The position numbers were made by a program, and so were the translations under genes. Shown piece by piece: positions 17,499 through 26,403 of a stretch of DNA of 64,000 nt; positions within the stretch are counted from its first letter, which is position 1, and every line of letters starts with the position of its first letter. Source of the DNA: Variovorax paradoxus (GTDB lineage: Bacteria; Pseudomonadota; Gammaproteobacteria; Burkholderiales; Burkholderiaceae_C). A model generated the notes under the pieces. The model did no database searches and had not been told where the DNA came from. It saw nothing but the letters and a program-made list of their open reading frames with translations. The stretch lies in assembly GCF_030815975.1 (NCBI RefSeq), contig NZ_JAUSXL010000001.1, positions 1-64,000 on the forward strand, given 5' to 3'.

Positions 17499-19499
17499 CT
17501 AGGACGCGGCTGCGTCCTTGGCGGCCACCTCGATCTCGACCAGCACACGGCCGGCCGCGACCTGGTCGCCGGTCTTCACGTGCAGCGCGATCACCTTGCC
17601 GGCCACCGGCGCTGCGTGGATGTGTTCCATCTTCATGGCCTCGAGCGTGACGAGCGGCTGGCCCGCCTGGACCATGTCGCCGACCGCTGCCATCACCGCG
17701 ACCACACGGCCGTTCATCGAGGCGCGCACCTTGCCGTCGCCGCCGGCCTCGCCCTGGCGCGCGGTGGCGGCCCGGGTCTTGTCCTCGATGCGCACCGGAA
17801 CTCCGCGGTAATGCAGCAGCAGCGTGGCGCCGTCCCGGTGGAAGGCCGCGCTTTCGTAGAGGCCGTCGCACACGAAGCGCGCGGCGTGCTCGCCGATCTC
17901 GGCCAGCTCGACACCATAGGCGGCATCGCCGATCGACACCTCGAAATGGCGCTGCTGCTGCAGCACGACGCTTGCGCTCACCGCGGTGTCCTCGACCTCG
18001 AAGCGCAGCGAGATCGGCAGGTTGTGCGTCATGCGCCGGCCGGTCGACGGCGCGCGGCGCGCACCGGTGGTCTCGTAGAGCAGCACGGCCGCGATGGCGG
18101 CGGCGCGCGCGCGCGCCTCGGTGTCGGGCGCGAGCAGCGCCTCCTGGTTCTGCGCGATGAAGGCGGTGGTGGCGCCGCCGGCCGCGAAGACCGCATGGCC
18201 CAGGCAGCGGTGCAGGAAGGCCTGGTTGGTGGTCACGCCCAGCGCCACCGCATCCTCGAGGCCGGCCATCAGTTGCCGCCGCGCGGCCTCGCGCGTGTCG
18301 CCGTGGCTGATGACCTTGGCGATCATCGAGTCGTAGTACGACGGAATTTCGCCGCCGGAGCGCAAGGCGTGCTCCACCCGCAGCTGGGCCGGCATCTCCC
18401 ACAGCGCCATGGTGCCGCTCTGCGGCATGAAGCCCTTGTCGGCGTCTTCGGCGCACAGCCGCACTTCGATCGCATGGCCTTGGAAGTTCACCTGCTCCTG
18501 CGTGATCGGCAGCGCTTCGCCGCCGGCCACACGCAGTTGCAGCGCGACGAGGTCGAGGCCGGTGATGGCTTCGGTCACCGGATGCTCGACCTGCAGCCGG
18601 GTGTTCATTTCCATGAAGTAGTAGTTGCCCTCGGCGTCGAGCAGGAACTCGAGCGTGCCAGCGCCTTCGTAGCGGATGGCCTTGACCGCGGCCACCGCGG
18701 TGGCGCCCATGCGTGCGCGCAGCTCGGCGTCGACGGCTGGCGATGGCGCTTCCTCGATCAGCTTCTGGTGGCGGCGCTGCACCGAGCAGTCGCGCTCGCC
18801 CAGGTGGATCGCATTGCCATGGCGGTCGGCGAAGACCTGGATCTCGATGTGGCGCGGCTCGACGATGGCGCGCTCCAGGATCACCTCGGGGTCGCCGAAG
18901 GCGCTCTGCGCCTCGGAGCGCGCGCTGCGCAGCAGCTCGGGGAATTCCTTGGCCGAAGGCACCAGCCGCATGCCGCGCCCGCCACCGCCGCCCGTGGCCT
19001 TGATCATCACCGGGAAGCCGATGCGCACGGCCTCGGCCGCGAGCCGCTCCTCGCTCTGGTCGCCGCCCTGGTAGCCGGGGATGCAGGGCACGCCGGCCGC
19101 CTGCATCAGCGTCTTGGCGCCGGCCTTGTTGCCCATCGACACGATGGCTTCGGCCGACGGACCGATGAACACCAGGCCCGCGTCCTGGCAGGCCCGCGCG
19201 AAGTCCTCGTTCTCGGCAAGGAAGCCATAGCCCGGGTGCACCGCGTCGGCACCGCTGAGCTTCGCCGCCTCGATGATCGCGGGAATGCGCAGGTAGGACT
19301 GCGCGGGCAGCGGTTCGCCGATGCACACGGCCTGGTCGGCCTCGCGCACGTGGCGCGCGCCGGCATCGGCCGTGGAGTACACGGCGACCGTGCGGTAGCC
19401 GAGCGCACGCGCGCTGCGGATGATGCGCAAGGCGATCTCGCCGCGGTTGGCGATCAGGATCTTGCGGAAGGGAGTGAGGGGGGAGGCCGAGGCGGCCAT
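17499..19499 (-). CDS. atuF: Acyl-CoA carboxylase biotin carboxylase/BCCP subunit (geranyl-CoA carboxylase-like)
   Basis: 666 aa. The N-terminal biotin carboxylase domain has FRKILIANRGEIALRII, the Gly-rich ATP loop KATGGGGGRGMR and the MEMNTRLQVEHPVTE signature. The C-terminal biotinyl domain has the biotinylation site LEAMKMEH about 35 residues before the end. This is the 3-methylcrotonyl/geranyl-CoA carboxylase alpha layout. The ATG at 19499 (MAASASPLTPF) is chosen; the longer frame encodes only basic, non-conserved residues. Together with the downstream-oriented AtuC and divergent AtuA it points to acyclic terpene degradation rather than leucine catabolism. The symbol rests on this neighbourhood; LiuD-like specificity is the alternative. 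Confidence 0.8.
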   Translation of the reverse strand: MAASASPLTPFRKILIANRGEIALRIIRSARALGYRTVAVYSTADAGARHVREADQAVCIGEPLPAQSYLRIPAIIEAAKLSGADAVHPGYGFLAENEDFARACQDAGLVFIGPSAEAIVSMGNKAGAKTLMQAAGVPCIPGYQGGDQSEERLAAEAVRIGFPVMIKATGGGGGRGMRLVPSAKEFPELLRSARSEAQSAFGDPEVILERAIVEPRHIEIQVFADRHGNAIHLGERDCSVQRRHQKLIEEAPSPAVDAELRARMGATAVAAVKAIRYEGAGTLEFLLDAEGNYYFMEMNTRLQVEHPVTEAITGLDLVALQLRVAGGEALPITQEQVNFQGHAIEVRLCAEDADKGFMPQSGTMALWEMPAQLRVEHALRSGGEIPSYYDSMIAKVISHGDTREAARRQLMAGLEDAVALGVTTNQAFLHRCLGHAVFAAGGATTAFIAQNQEALLAPDTEARARAAAIAAVLLYETTGARRAPSTGRRMTHNLPISLRFEVEDTAVSASVVLQQQRHFEVSIGDAAYGVELAEIGEHAARFVCDGLYESAAFHRDGATLLLHYRGVPVRIEDKTRAATARQGEAGGDGKVRASMNGRVVAVMAAVGDMVQAGQPLVTLEAMKMEHIHAAPVAGKVIALHVKTGDQVAAGRVLVEIEVAAKDAAAS

Positions 19500-19530
19500 G
19501 GAGCGTGCGTCTCGCTTCTTTTTCTTCGGC

Positions 19531-21153
19531 TCAGGGCCGCGCCACGGAGAACTGCATCTTCTGCGGCGCGCGCTGTTCGGCATCGCGGCAGATCGACAGC
19601 ACCTTGCTCAGCACCGCACGCGTGTCGCGCGGGTCGATCACGCCGTCGTCGAGCAGGTGCGCGCTGGTGGTGAAGACGCTCATCTGGCTGTCGAAGCGGT
19701 CGATGATGCGGCGCTCCATCTCGGCGAGCTTCTCGCGGTCGACCTCGCCGCCCTTGCGCTTCATCGCGGCCTCGGTCACGTTGATCATGGTCTGCGCGGC
19801 CTGCTCGCCGCCCATCACCGCTGTCTTGGCGTTGGGCCAGGAGAAGCAGAAGCGCGGATGGAAACCGCGTCCGCACATGCCGTAGTTGCCGGCCCCGAAG
19901 GAGGCGCCGCAGTAGATGGTGATCTGCGGCACGGTGGCATTGGTCACGGCCTGGATCATCTTGGAGCCGTGCTTGATGATGCCGGCCTCCTCGTGATCCT
20001 TGCCGACCATGAAGCCGGTCGTGTTGTTGAGGTAGAGGATCGGTGTCTTCGACTGGCAGCAGGCCTGGATGAAGTGCGTGGCCTTGGTCGCGCCGGCCGG
20101 GTCGATCGGCCCGTTGTTGGTGATCACGCCCAGCGGCATGCCTTCGATCTTGATGTGGCCGACCACGGTCGCGCCGCCGTAGTTCTCGCCGAACTCGAGG
20201 AACTCGGAGTCATCGGCAATGCGCGCGATGACCTGCTTCATGTCGACCGGGCGCTTGTGATCCATGGGCATCACGCCCAGCAGCTCTTCCGCGTCGTAGC
20301 GCGGCGGCTTGAAGCTGCGTTCGGGCTCGGCGGGCATGCCGCGCTGCCAGTCGATGTTGGCCAGGATCTCGCGCGCCAGCCGGATCGCGTCGCGGTCGTC
20401 CTCGGCCAGGTAGTCGCCAAGGCCCGAGATCGAGGTATGCATCAGCGCGCCGCCCAGCTCCTCTTCGGTCGCGATCTCGCCGGTCGCGGCCTTGAGCAGC
20501 GGCGGTCCCGCGAGGAAGGCCCGTGAGCGGCCCCGCACCATGATGATGTAGTCGGACAGGCCCGTCTGGTAGGCGCCGCCCGCAGTGGACGAGCCGTGCG
20601 TGACCGTGACCACGGGCAAGCCCGCGGCCGAGATGCGCGCAATGTTGCGGAACAGGTTGCCGCCGGTGACGAATTCCTCGACCTTGTAGGTCATGAGGTT
20701 CGCGCCCGCGCTCTCGACCAGTTGCACATAGGGCAGCTTGTTCTCCAGCGCCAGCTCCTGCATGCGCAGTTGCTTGGGAATGCCCATGGGCTGCAGCGCG
20801 CCGGCATCGATGCCCGAGTCGGAGGCGTTGACCATCACGCGCACGCCCGAGACCCAGCCGATGCCGCCGATCACCCCGCCGCCCGGCACGCTCTTCTCCA
20901 GGTCGGGATTGTCCAGCCCGAGCCCGGCCAGCGAGCCGATCTCGAGGAAGGGCGTACCCGGGTCGAGCAGCAGCGACAGCCGCTCACGCGGCAGCAGCTG
21001 CCCGCGCTTCTCGAAACGCTCGCGGGACTTGCCCGATGTGGCAATGCTGCGCTTCTCGTAGCCGCGTACGCGGTCGATCAGGGCCAGCATGCCGGCGCGA
21101 TTGGCCTCGAAGGCCTCGCTGCCAGGGACAACGTTCGACTCGATGATTGCCAT
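19531..21153 (-). CDS. atuC: Acyl-CoA carboxylase carboxyltransferase subunit (AtuC-like)
   Basis: 540 aa crotonase-like carboxyltransferase: RERLSLLLDPGTPFLEIG near residue 60, the oxyanion-hole segments THGSSTAGGAYQTGLSDY and ASFGAGNYGMCGRGF, and FSWPNAKTAVMGGEQAA near the C-terminus. It pairs with the biotin subunit encoded 31 bases downstream. It carboxylates a 3-methyl-branched enoyl-CoA such as geranyl-CoA or methylcrotonyl-CoA. A single Phe/Gly difference is known to separate the two specificities, but I cannot place that residue without an alignment. First gene of its operon; the divergent AtuA gene starts 193 bases away. Confidence 0.82.
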   Translation of the reverse strand: MAIIESNVVPGSEAFEANRAGMLALIDRVRGYEKRSIATSGKSRERFEKRGQLLPRERLSLLLDPGTPFLEIGSLAGLGLDNPDLEKSVPGGGVIGGIGWVSGVRVMVNASDSGIDAGALQPMGIPKQLRMQELALENKLPYVQLVESAGANLMTYKVEEFVTGGNLFRNIARISAAGLPVVTVTHGSSTAGGAYQTGLSDYIIMVRGRSRAFLAGPPLLKAATGEIATEEELGGALMHTSISGLGDYLAEDDRDAIRLAREILANIDWQRGMPAEPERSFKPPRYDAEELLGVMPMDHKRPVDMKQVIARIADDSEFLEFGENYGGATVVGHIKIEGMPLGVITNNGPIDPAGATKATHFIQACCQSKTPILYLNNTTGFMVGKDHEEAGIIKHGSKMIQAVTNATVPQITIYCGASFGAGNYGMCGRGFHPRFCFSWPNAKTAVMGGEQAAQTMINVTEAAMKRKGGEVDREKLAEMERRIIDRFDSQMSVFTTSAHLLDDGVIDPRDTRAVLSKVLSICRDAEQRAPQKMQFSVARP

Positions 21154-21346
21154 CGCTGTGGTGCTGCAGGTGCCGGTTGGCGTTGGGTTCGCGGACTGTC
21201 GTATGGGTGCCAGCTTAGGAAAAGCTCCAGGACCGGTCTTGCGCGAACTGGCTGCGGCCCGCGCTTCATTCCGGCGGCCGTGCAGCCACTCGACACAAGC
21301 GCCGCGGCGAAGGCTTCGCTAAGCTGGCCCGAGCAGAGGACACCCA

Positions 21347-23170
21347 ATGACAGGCACTCCCGGCACAACGGCCCGCACCGTCCGCATCGGTGGCGCATCC
21401 GGCTTCTGGGGCGACAGCATGGTCGCGGCGCCGCAACTGGTGCAGAGCGGACGGCTCGATTATCTGGTCTTCGACTACTTGGCCGAGACGACGATGGCCA
21501 TCTTGGCCTCGGCACGCGCCAAGAACCCTGACATGGGCTACGCGACGGACTTTGTGGACATCGCGATGAAGTCCGTCCTGGCAGAGGTCAAGCAACAGGG
21601 CATCAAGGTTGTGAGCAATGCGGGCGGCATCAATCCGCACGGTTGCGCTGCCGCCCTGAAGGCGCTGGCAGATGCGCAGGGCATCATGCTGCGCATCGCC
21701 GTGGTCGAAGGCGACGACGTGAGCGCCCTGATGCCGGGACTGCGCAAGCGCGGCACGCGTGACATGTTCACCAACGAGGCGCTGCCGGACAAGGTACTCA
21801 GTGCCAACGCCTATCTGGGCGCAGCTCCGATCGCCGCCGCACTGGCAGCCGGTGCGGAGGTGGTGATCACTGGCCGTTGTGTGGACAGCGCTGTAACGCT
21901 GGGGCCGCTGATGCACGAGTTCGGATGGCAGGTCGACGACTACGACCTGCTGGCCTCGGGAAGCCTGGCAGGCCACATCATCGAATGCGGTTGCCAGGCC
22001 ACGGGTGGCCTGCACACCGATTGGGAAGACATTCCCGACTGGGCACACATCGGTTACCCCATCGTGGAGTGCCATGCCGATGGCAGCTTCATCGTGACCA
22101 AGCCTGAAGGCACGGGCGGGAAAGTGATCCGCGCCAATGTGGCGGAACAGATGCTCTACGAGATCGGCGATCCCGGAGCCTACCTGCTGCCCGACGTGAG
22201 TTGCGATTTCCGGGACGTGACGATCGAACAGCAAGAAGAGAATCGCGTGCGCGTGAGCGCCGCCAAGGGCCGCGCGCCGACATCGCAATACAAGGTATCG
22301 GCCACTCAGCTGGATGGCTTCCGCTGCGCCGGGAGCATGGTGATCATCGGCATCGATGCCGAGAAGAAGGCTCGCCGCACAGCCGAAGCCATCATCGAGC
22401 GAACCAGCGAAATCCTGCGTCAGAGCAACCTGCCCCCCTTCACCTCGACCTACATTGAAGTCATTGGCTCCGAAACTCTGTACGGGCCGCATGCGCGCAC
22501 CCGCCAGGTGCGTGAAGTCATGATGCGCGTGGTGGCCAACCACCCGCAGAAGGCGGCCCTGGCGATGTTCGGACGCGAGATTGCGCCCGCGGGCACATCC
22601 TGGGCTCCAGGAACCACCAGCCCGGGCGGAGGGCGCCCTTCGGTGTCACCGCTGATCAAGCCGTTTTCCCTCCTCCTGGACAAGACAGCGGTGCAGCCGA
22701 CCTTCGTTCTCGATGGCTCGCGGCATGCGGTCGATATCGCGGCCGGTACAAGAGATCCGCAGTCGCCGCCGCCCCGCTTCCCCGAAGACTGGGTCGATGC
22801 CAACGAGCCACAAGAGGAGGTCCGCCTCATCGAATTGGCCTACGGCCGTAGCGGCGACAAGGGAAACATCTCCAACATCGGGCTCATTGCCCGGCGTGCG
22901 GAATGGCTGCCATTGCTCTGGAAAAGGCTGCAACCCGAAGTCGTCGAGGGCTACTTCAAGCATCTTCCAGCAGGCAAGGTCAGTCGCTTCTATCTGCCCG
23001 GAACCGCTTCGATGAACCTTCTCGTCCACGATGCACTGGATGGTGGCGGCCCATCTTCGATGCGGATGGATCCCTTGGGCAAGGGCATGGCGCAGATGCT
23101 GCTGGACATCGGGATCCTTGTCCCGCGACGCATCGCAGTACAGGCAAGAAAAGGCCATCCGCGCGGCTGA
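21347..23170 (+). CDS. atuA: AtuA-like acyclic terpene utilization protein (DUF1446)
   Basis: 607 aa. VRIGGASGFWGDSMVAAPQL at the start, DYLVFDYLAETTMAILA, VSNAGGINPHGCA, VVITGRCVDSA and a C-terminal RSGDKGNISNIGLIAR domain mark the AtuA family. AtuA is needed for citronellol/geraniol growth in Pseudomonas and has been linked to removal of the acetate branch after geranyl-CoA carboxylation, though its chemistry is not settled. The usual partners atuB, atuD, atuE, atuG and atuH are absent here, so the cluster is a minimal AtuA/AtuC/AtuF set. Its stop lies inside a short GntR-gene relic (23164-23226). Confidence 0.83.
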   Translation: MTGTPGTTARTVRIGGASGFWGDSMVAAPQLVQSGRLDYLVFDYLAETTMAILASARAKNPDMGYATDFVDIAMKSVLAEVKQQGIKVVSNAGGINPHGCAAALKALADAQGIMLRIAVVEGDDVSALMPGLRKRGTRDMFTNEALPDKVLSANAYLGAAPIAAALAAGAEVVITGRCVDSAVTLGPLMHEFGWQVDDYDLLASGSLAGHIIECGCQATGGLHTDWEDIPDWAHIGYPIVECHADGSFIVTKPEGTGGKVIRANVAEQMLYEIGDPGAYLLPDVSCDFRDVTIEQQEENRVRVSAAKGRAPTSQYKVSATQLDGFRCAGSMVIIGIDAEKKARRTAEAIIERTSEILRQSNLPPFTSTYIEVIGSETLYGPHARTRQVREVMMRVVANHPQKAALAMFGREIAPAGTSWAPGTTSPGGGRPSVSPLIKPFSLLLDKTAVQPTFVLDGSRHAVDIAAGTRDPQSPPPRFPEDWVDANEPQEEVRLIELAYGRSGDKGNISNIGLIARRAEWLPLLWKRLQPEVVEGYFKHLPAGKVSRFYLPGTASMNLLVHDALDGGGPSSMRMDPLGKGMAQMLLDIGILVPRRIAVQARKGHPRG

Positions 23171-23226
23171 TCGGGGAACTTTTCGATGGAGGGCACAGCC
23201 CGATCTCCTCGCGCATGTCGGCGAAG
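23164..23226 (+). pseudogene. FCD/GntR regulator gene relic
   Basis: One frame across the end of atuA reads RLIGELFDGGHSPISSRMSA, almost identical to RLVGELFDGRHSPISSRMSE in the FCD domain of the intact GntR regulator at 54546-55259. At DNA level 23164-23217 differs from the matching stretch (55037-55090) at only a handful of positions. No start, HTH or C-terminus is present. It is a fossil of a paralogous regulator, cut by the atuA end on one side and the LysR gene on the other. Confidence 0.7.
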
Positions 23227-23228
23227 CT

Positions 23229-24143
23229 TCAACCGTTTGCGCCTTCCCCGTGGAGCTCGATGATCAAGGCCCGCAGCCAGGCGACGGCGGGGTCCCGGTG
23301 ATACCGGCCGTGCCAGAACAGGCTGATCGCAATCTCGGGCAGCCTGGCCGGATGGCGGACATAGGACAGGCCGAACGGCCCGGCCAGGGCCTGGGCAAGC
23401 CGCTCGGGCACTGTCGCCACCAGGTCGGAGCCGTGCAGGATATGGCCGACCGCCACATAGTGCGGCACCGTCAGGACAACCTTGCGCACGATCTTCTTGC
23501 GGCCGAGCAGCTCGTCCGCCTTGCCGTGGCCGGTTCCCTCGGAGATCACGACCACGTGCTCGGCCTTTGAGAACTCAGCCAGGGAGATCTGCCGCTTGTC
23601 CAGCGCGTGCCCCTGGCGAAACATGCAGACGTAGTGCTGCTTGAACAGCCGCCGCTGGAAATAGCCGCTCTTGAGCTGCGGCAGCAGGCCGATGGCCAGG
23701 CTGACGTGGCCGGATTCCATCTCGTCCTGAAGATTGACCGCCGTGTTGCGAACGGTGCTGATCGAGAGGCCGGGCGCCACGCGCGCCAGCGCCTTCATCA
23801 GCTTGGGCAGGAAATAGATCTCGCCGATGTCGGTCATGCCGATGGTGAAGGCGCGCGTCGACGTGGCCGCGTCGAACGAGGTCCGCTGGTTGATGGCGGC
23901 ATGGATCGTCTGCAGCGCGCTCGCGGTCGGCCCGGCCAGTTGCTCGGCGAAAGGCGTGGGCTCCATGCCCTTGGGTGTTCGAAGAAACAGCGGGTCGTCG
24001 GTCAGCTTGCGCAGGCGCGCCAGCGCATTGCTCACGCCCGGCTGCGAAAGGCCGAGATTCGCCGCCACCTTCGACACCCGCCGGTCGATGAGCAGCTGGT
24101 TGAACACCACCAGCAGGTTGAGGTCGATGTCCTTGAGCTCCAC
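23229..24143 (-). CDS. LysR-family regulator, NahR/NagR/NodD-like
   Basis: 304 aa from the GTG at 24143, giving VELKDIDLNLLVVFNQLLID, the exact N-terminal pattern of the NahR/NagR group. An ATG at 24185 is in frame but would put the LysR box inside the gene. HTH: VSKVAANLGLSQPGVSNALARLR; then LFLRTPKGMEPTPFA, and a normal substrate-binding domain ending WLRALIIELH. NahR/NagR regulators respond to salicylate and related aromatics. It is divergent from the Rieske oxygenase operon it presumably activates. The shared spacer holds a perfect T-N11-A box. Confidence 0.88.
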   Translation of the reverse strand: MELKDIDLNLLVVFNQLLIDRRVSKVAANLGLSQPGVSNALARLRKLTDDPLFLRTPKGMEPTPFAEQLAGPTASALQTIHAAINQRTSFDAATSTRAFTIGMTDIGEIYFLPKLMKALARVAPGLSISTVRNTAVNLQDEMESGHVSLAIGLLPQLKSGYFQRRLFKQHYVCMFRQGHALDKRQISLAEFSKAEHVVVISEGTGHGKADELLGRKKIVRKVVLTVPHYVAVGHILHGSDLVATVPERLAQALAGPFGLSYVRHPARLPEIAISLFWHGRYHRDPAVAWLRALIIELHGEGANG

Positions 24144-24156
24144 GGCGTCCCCATTC

Positions 24157-24181
24157 GCGAAATCTATATGAACTATTTCGC
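24157..24181. promoter_or_regulatory. LysR-type operator (T-N11-A box)
   Basis: GCGAAAT (24157-24163), an 11-base spacer, then ATTTCGC (24175-24181): perfect inverted 7-base arms containing the canonical LysR T-N11-A core. It is 14 bases from the GTG start of the LysR gene and about 90 bases before the oxygenase alpha-subunit ATG, the expected position for autoregulation and divergent activation. Confidence 0.72.
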
Positions 24182-24270
24182 ACATTCTATTGAACGATAG
24201 GCCTGAACTGCCGATCATCGGGAACCACGAGACGAGCGGCCCACGCGACGCAGCCGCACAGGAGACAAAA

Positions 24271-25539
24271 ATGGATGACACATCAGCAGCAGTCTTTCCG
24301 CAGCAGATCCGCTGGGAAGACAAAGGCACGAGCCGCATCCCCTTCATGGCCTACACCGATGCCGACCAGCACCGGCGTGAACTCGAGCGCCTTTTCTACC
24401 GGGGCCACTGGTGCTACGTGGGCCTGGAGGCCGAGGTTCCGGAGGTTGGCGATTTCAAGCGCACGGTGATCGGCGAGCGCTCGGTGATCATGATGCGCGA
24501 TGCGGAAGCTTCCATCAGCGTCGTGGAAAACGTGTGCGCACACCGGGGCATGCAGTTCTGCCGCGAGCGGCACGGCAACCGCAAGGCCGGCGGGTTCACC
24601 TGTCCCTACCACCAGTGGAACTACTCGCTGGGCGGCGACCTGCAGGGGGTGCCCTTTCGCCGCGGCGTGAAGCAGGACGGCAAGGTCAACGGCGGGATGC
24701 CGGCCGACTTCAAGCCGGCCGACCACGGCCTCAACAAGCTCAAGGTCGCCACGCGCGGCGGCGTCGTGTTCGCGTCCTTTGATGCGCAGGTGGAATCGCT
24801 CGAGGACTTCATGGGCCCGGAAATCCTGGGCTACTTCGACCGGCTCTTCAACGGCCGCAAGCTGACGATCCTCGGCTACAACCGGCAGCGCATTCCCGGC
24901 AACTGGAAGCTGATGCAGGAGAACATCAAGGACCCGTACCACCCGGGCCTGCTGCACACCTGGTTCGTCACCTTCGGGCTCTGGCGTGCGGACAACAAGT
25001 CGGAGCTGAAGATGGACCGCCATCACCGGCATGCCGCGATGATCTCGACGCGCGGCGCCAGCGGCAAGGCGGACCAGGTCACCCAGGTGTCGAGCTTCAA
25101 GGAAAGCATGAAGCTCAACGACGACCGCTTCCTGGACATCGTGCCCGAGCCATGGTGGCACGGCCCGACGGCGGTGATGATGACGCTGTTCCCGAGCGTG
25201 ATCTTCCAGCAGCAGGTCAACAGCGTGTCGACCCGGCACATCCAGCCGAGCGGGCCCGGCGCCTTCGATTTCGTCTGGACGCACTTCGGCTTCGAGGACG
25301 ACGACGAGGCGATGACGCTGCGGCGGCTGCGCCAGGCCAACCTCTTCGGGCCGGCAGGCTTTGTTTCGGCCGACGACGGCGAGGTGATCGAGCTTTCGCA
25401 GAAGGGCTTCGAGCAGAAGCCCTTCCACCGCACGCTCGCCGAGCTCGGCGGACGCGAGGTCGGCGACACGGACCACATGGTCACGGAGACACTGATCCGG
25501 GGCATGTACGAATACTGGCGCAAGGTCATGGAGGCTTGA
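24271..25539 (+). CDS. Rieske aromatic ring-hydroxylating oxygenase, alpha subunit
   Basis: 422 aa. The Rieske [2Fe-2S] ligands are CAHRG and, 20 residues later, CPYHQW. The mononuclear iron site is marked by ENIKDPYHPGLLH (Asp/Glu bridge, two His). The substrate-binding catalytic domain follows, with FPSVIFQQQVNSVSTRHIQP near 310. Length and gene order (alpha, beta, ferredoxin, reductase) fit the three-component anthranilate dioxygenase AndAcAdAbAa and salicylate 5-hydroxylase NagG family. The NahR/NagR-type regulator favours a hydroxy- or amino-benzoate substrate, but the compound cannot be read from sequence. The ribosome site GGAGACAAAA precedes the ATG at 24271. Confidence 0.88.
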   Translation: MDDTSAAVFPQQIRWEDKGTSRIPFMAYTDADQHRRELERLFYRGHWCYVGLEAEVPEVGDFKRTVIGERSVIMMRDAEASISVVENVCAHRGMQFCRERHGNRKAGGFTCPYHQWNYSLGGDLQGVPFRRGVKQDGKVNGGMPADFKPADHGLNKLKVATRGGVVFASFDAQVESLEDFMGPEILGYFDRLFNGRKLTILGYNRQRIPGNWKLMQENIKDPYHPGLLHTWFVTFGLWRADNKSELKMDRHHRHAAMISTRGASGKADQVTQVSSFKESMKLNDDRFLDIVPEPWWHGPTAVMMTLFPSVIFQQQVNSVSTRHIQPSGPGAFDFVWTHFGFEDDDEAMTLRRLRQANLFGPAGFVSADDGEVIELSQKGFEQKPFHRTLAELGGREVGDTDHMVTETLIRGMYEYWRKVMEA

Positions 25540-25540
25540 G

Positions 25541-26011
25541 ATGAACTTCCAGGACTACTTCGACCTGACCCAGCTCTACGCCCGCTACGCCCAGGCAGTG
25601 AGCTCCGGCCAATGGGAACTCTGGCCGGAATTCTTCACGGACGACTGCAGCTACCGCCTGCAGCCGCGCGAGAACCACGAACGCGGCTTTCCGCTCGCGA
25701 CGCTGTCGTTCGAGAGCAAGGGCATGCTGAAGGACCGCGTCTACGGCATCCGCGAGACCCTGTTCCACGACCCCTACTACCAGCGCCACGTCGTCGGCAC
25801 GCCGCTCGTGCTGAAGGCCGAAGCGGACCGCTTCGAGTGCGAGGCCAACTACGCGGTGTTCCGCACCAAGCTCTCGGAACTCTCGAGCGTGTTCAGCGTA
25901 GGCCGCACCATCGATGTGGTCGTGCGCACCGCCGAGGGGCTGAAGTTCGCCTCGCGCCAGGTCATCTACGACAGCGAGATGATCCCCAACTCCGTCATCT
26001 ATCCCCTCTGA
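25541..26011 (+). CDS. Ring-hydroxylating oxygenase beta subunit
   Basis: 156 aa SnoaL-like small subunit: [34 protein letters not shown] at the start, then [16 protein letters not shown] and the C-terminal [21 protein letters not shown]. It has a structural role in the alpha3beta3 oxygenase. The ATG sits one base past the alpha stop (TGAgATG-like arrangement), so translation is coupled. Similar to AndAd/NagH in length and composition. Confidence 0.87.
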   Translation: MNFQDYFDLTQLYARYAQAVSSGQWELWPEFFTDDCSYRLQPRENHERGFPLATLSFESKGMLKDRVYGIRETLFHDPYYQRHVVGTPLVLKAEADRFECEANYAVFRTKLSELSSVFSVGRTIDVVVRTAEGLKFASRQVIYDSEMIPNSVIYPL

Positions 26012-26019
26012 GGCCAGCC

Positions 26020-26337
26020 ATGAGCGATTTCCAATGGACCGATGCCGCACCCGTCGACGAGGTGCCCATCGACGATGTCGTCGGCATGCAGGTCGGCGGG
26101 CGCGACATCGCGCTGTACAACGTGGACGGCCAGATCTACGCGACCGACAACGTGTGCACCCACGGCCATGCGCGCCTGTGCGATGGCTTCCTCGAAGGAC
26201 ACGAGATCGAGTGTCCGCTGCACCAGGGCAAGTTCGACGTGCGCGACGGAAAGCCGACCTGCGCGCCGGTGACCGAGGCAATCCGCTCGTATCCCGTGAA
26301 GATCGATGCGGGCCGGGTGTTTCTCTCGCTCGGTTGA
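26020..26337 (+). CDS. Rieske-type ferredoxin of the oxygenase
   Basis: 105 aa soluble Rieske ferredoxin. Cluster ligands are [11 protein letters not shown] and CPLHQGKFD. It passes electrons from the reductase (26404-27621) to the oxygenase alpha subunit. It starts 8 bases after the beta-subunit stop. NagAb/AndAb-like. Confidence 0.88.
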   Translation: MSDFQWTDAAPVDEVPIDDVVGMQVGGRDIALYNVDGQIYATDNVCTHGHARLCDGFLEGHEIECPLHQGKFDVRDGKPTCAPVTEAIRSYPVKIDAGRVFLSLG

Positions 26338-26403
26338 AGCCATGAGCCGCCGGGCCGCTCCCAAGGCGAATACCGCAGCGCGCAGCGCGGAGGTTGCCGC
26401 CCT

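Noticed and set aside
21212..21226. AGCTT-N5-AAGCT inverted repeat in the atuC/atuA spacer
   Set aside because: Five-base arms are too short to claim an operator without a regulator gene nearby.
24144..24185. ATG start at 24185 for the LysR gene
   Set aside because: It would put the LysR operator inside the coding sequence and add 14 residues not found at the start of this family.
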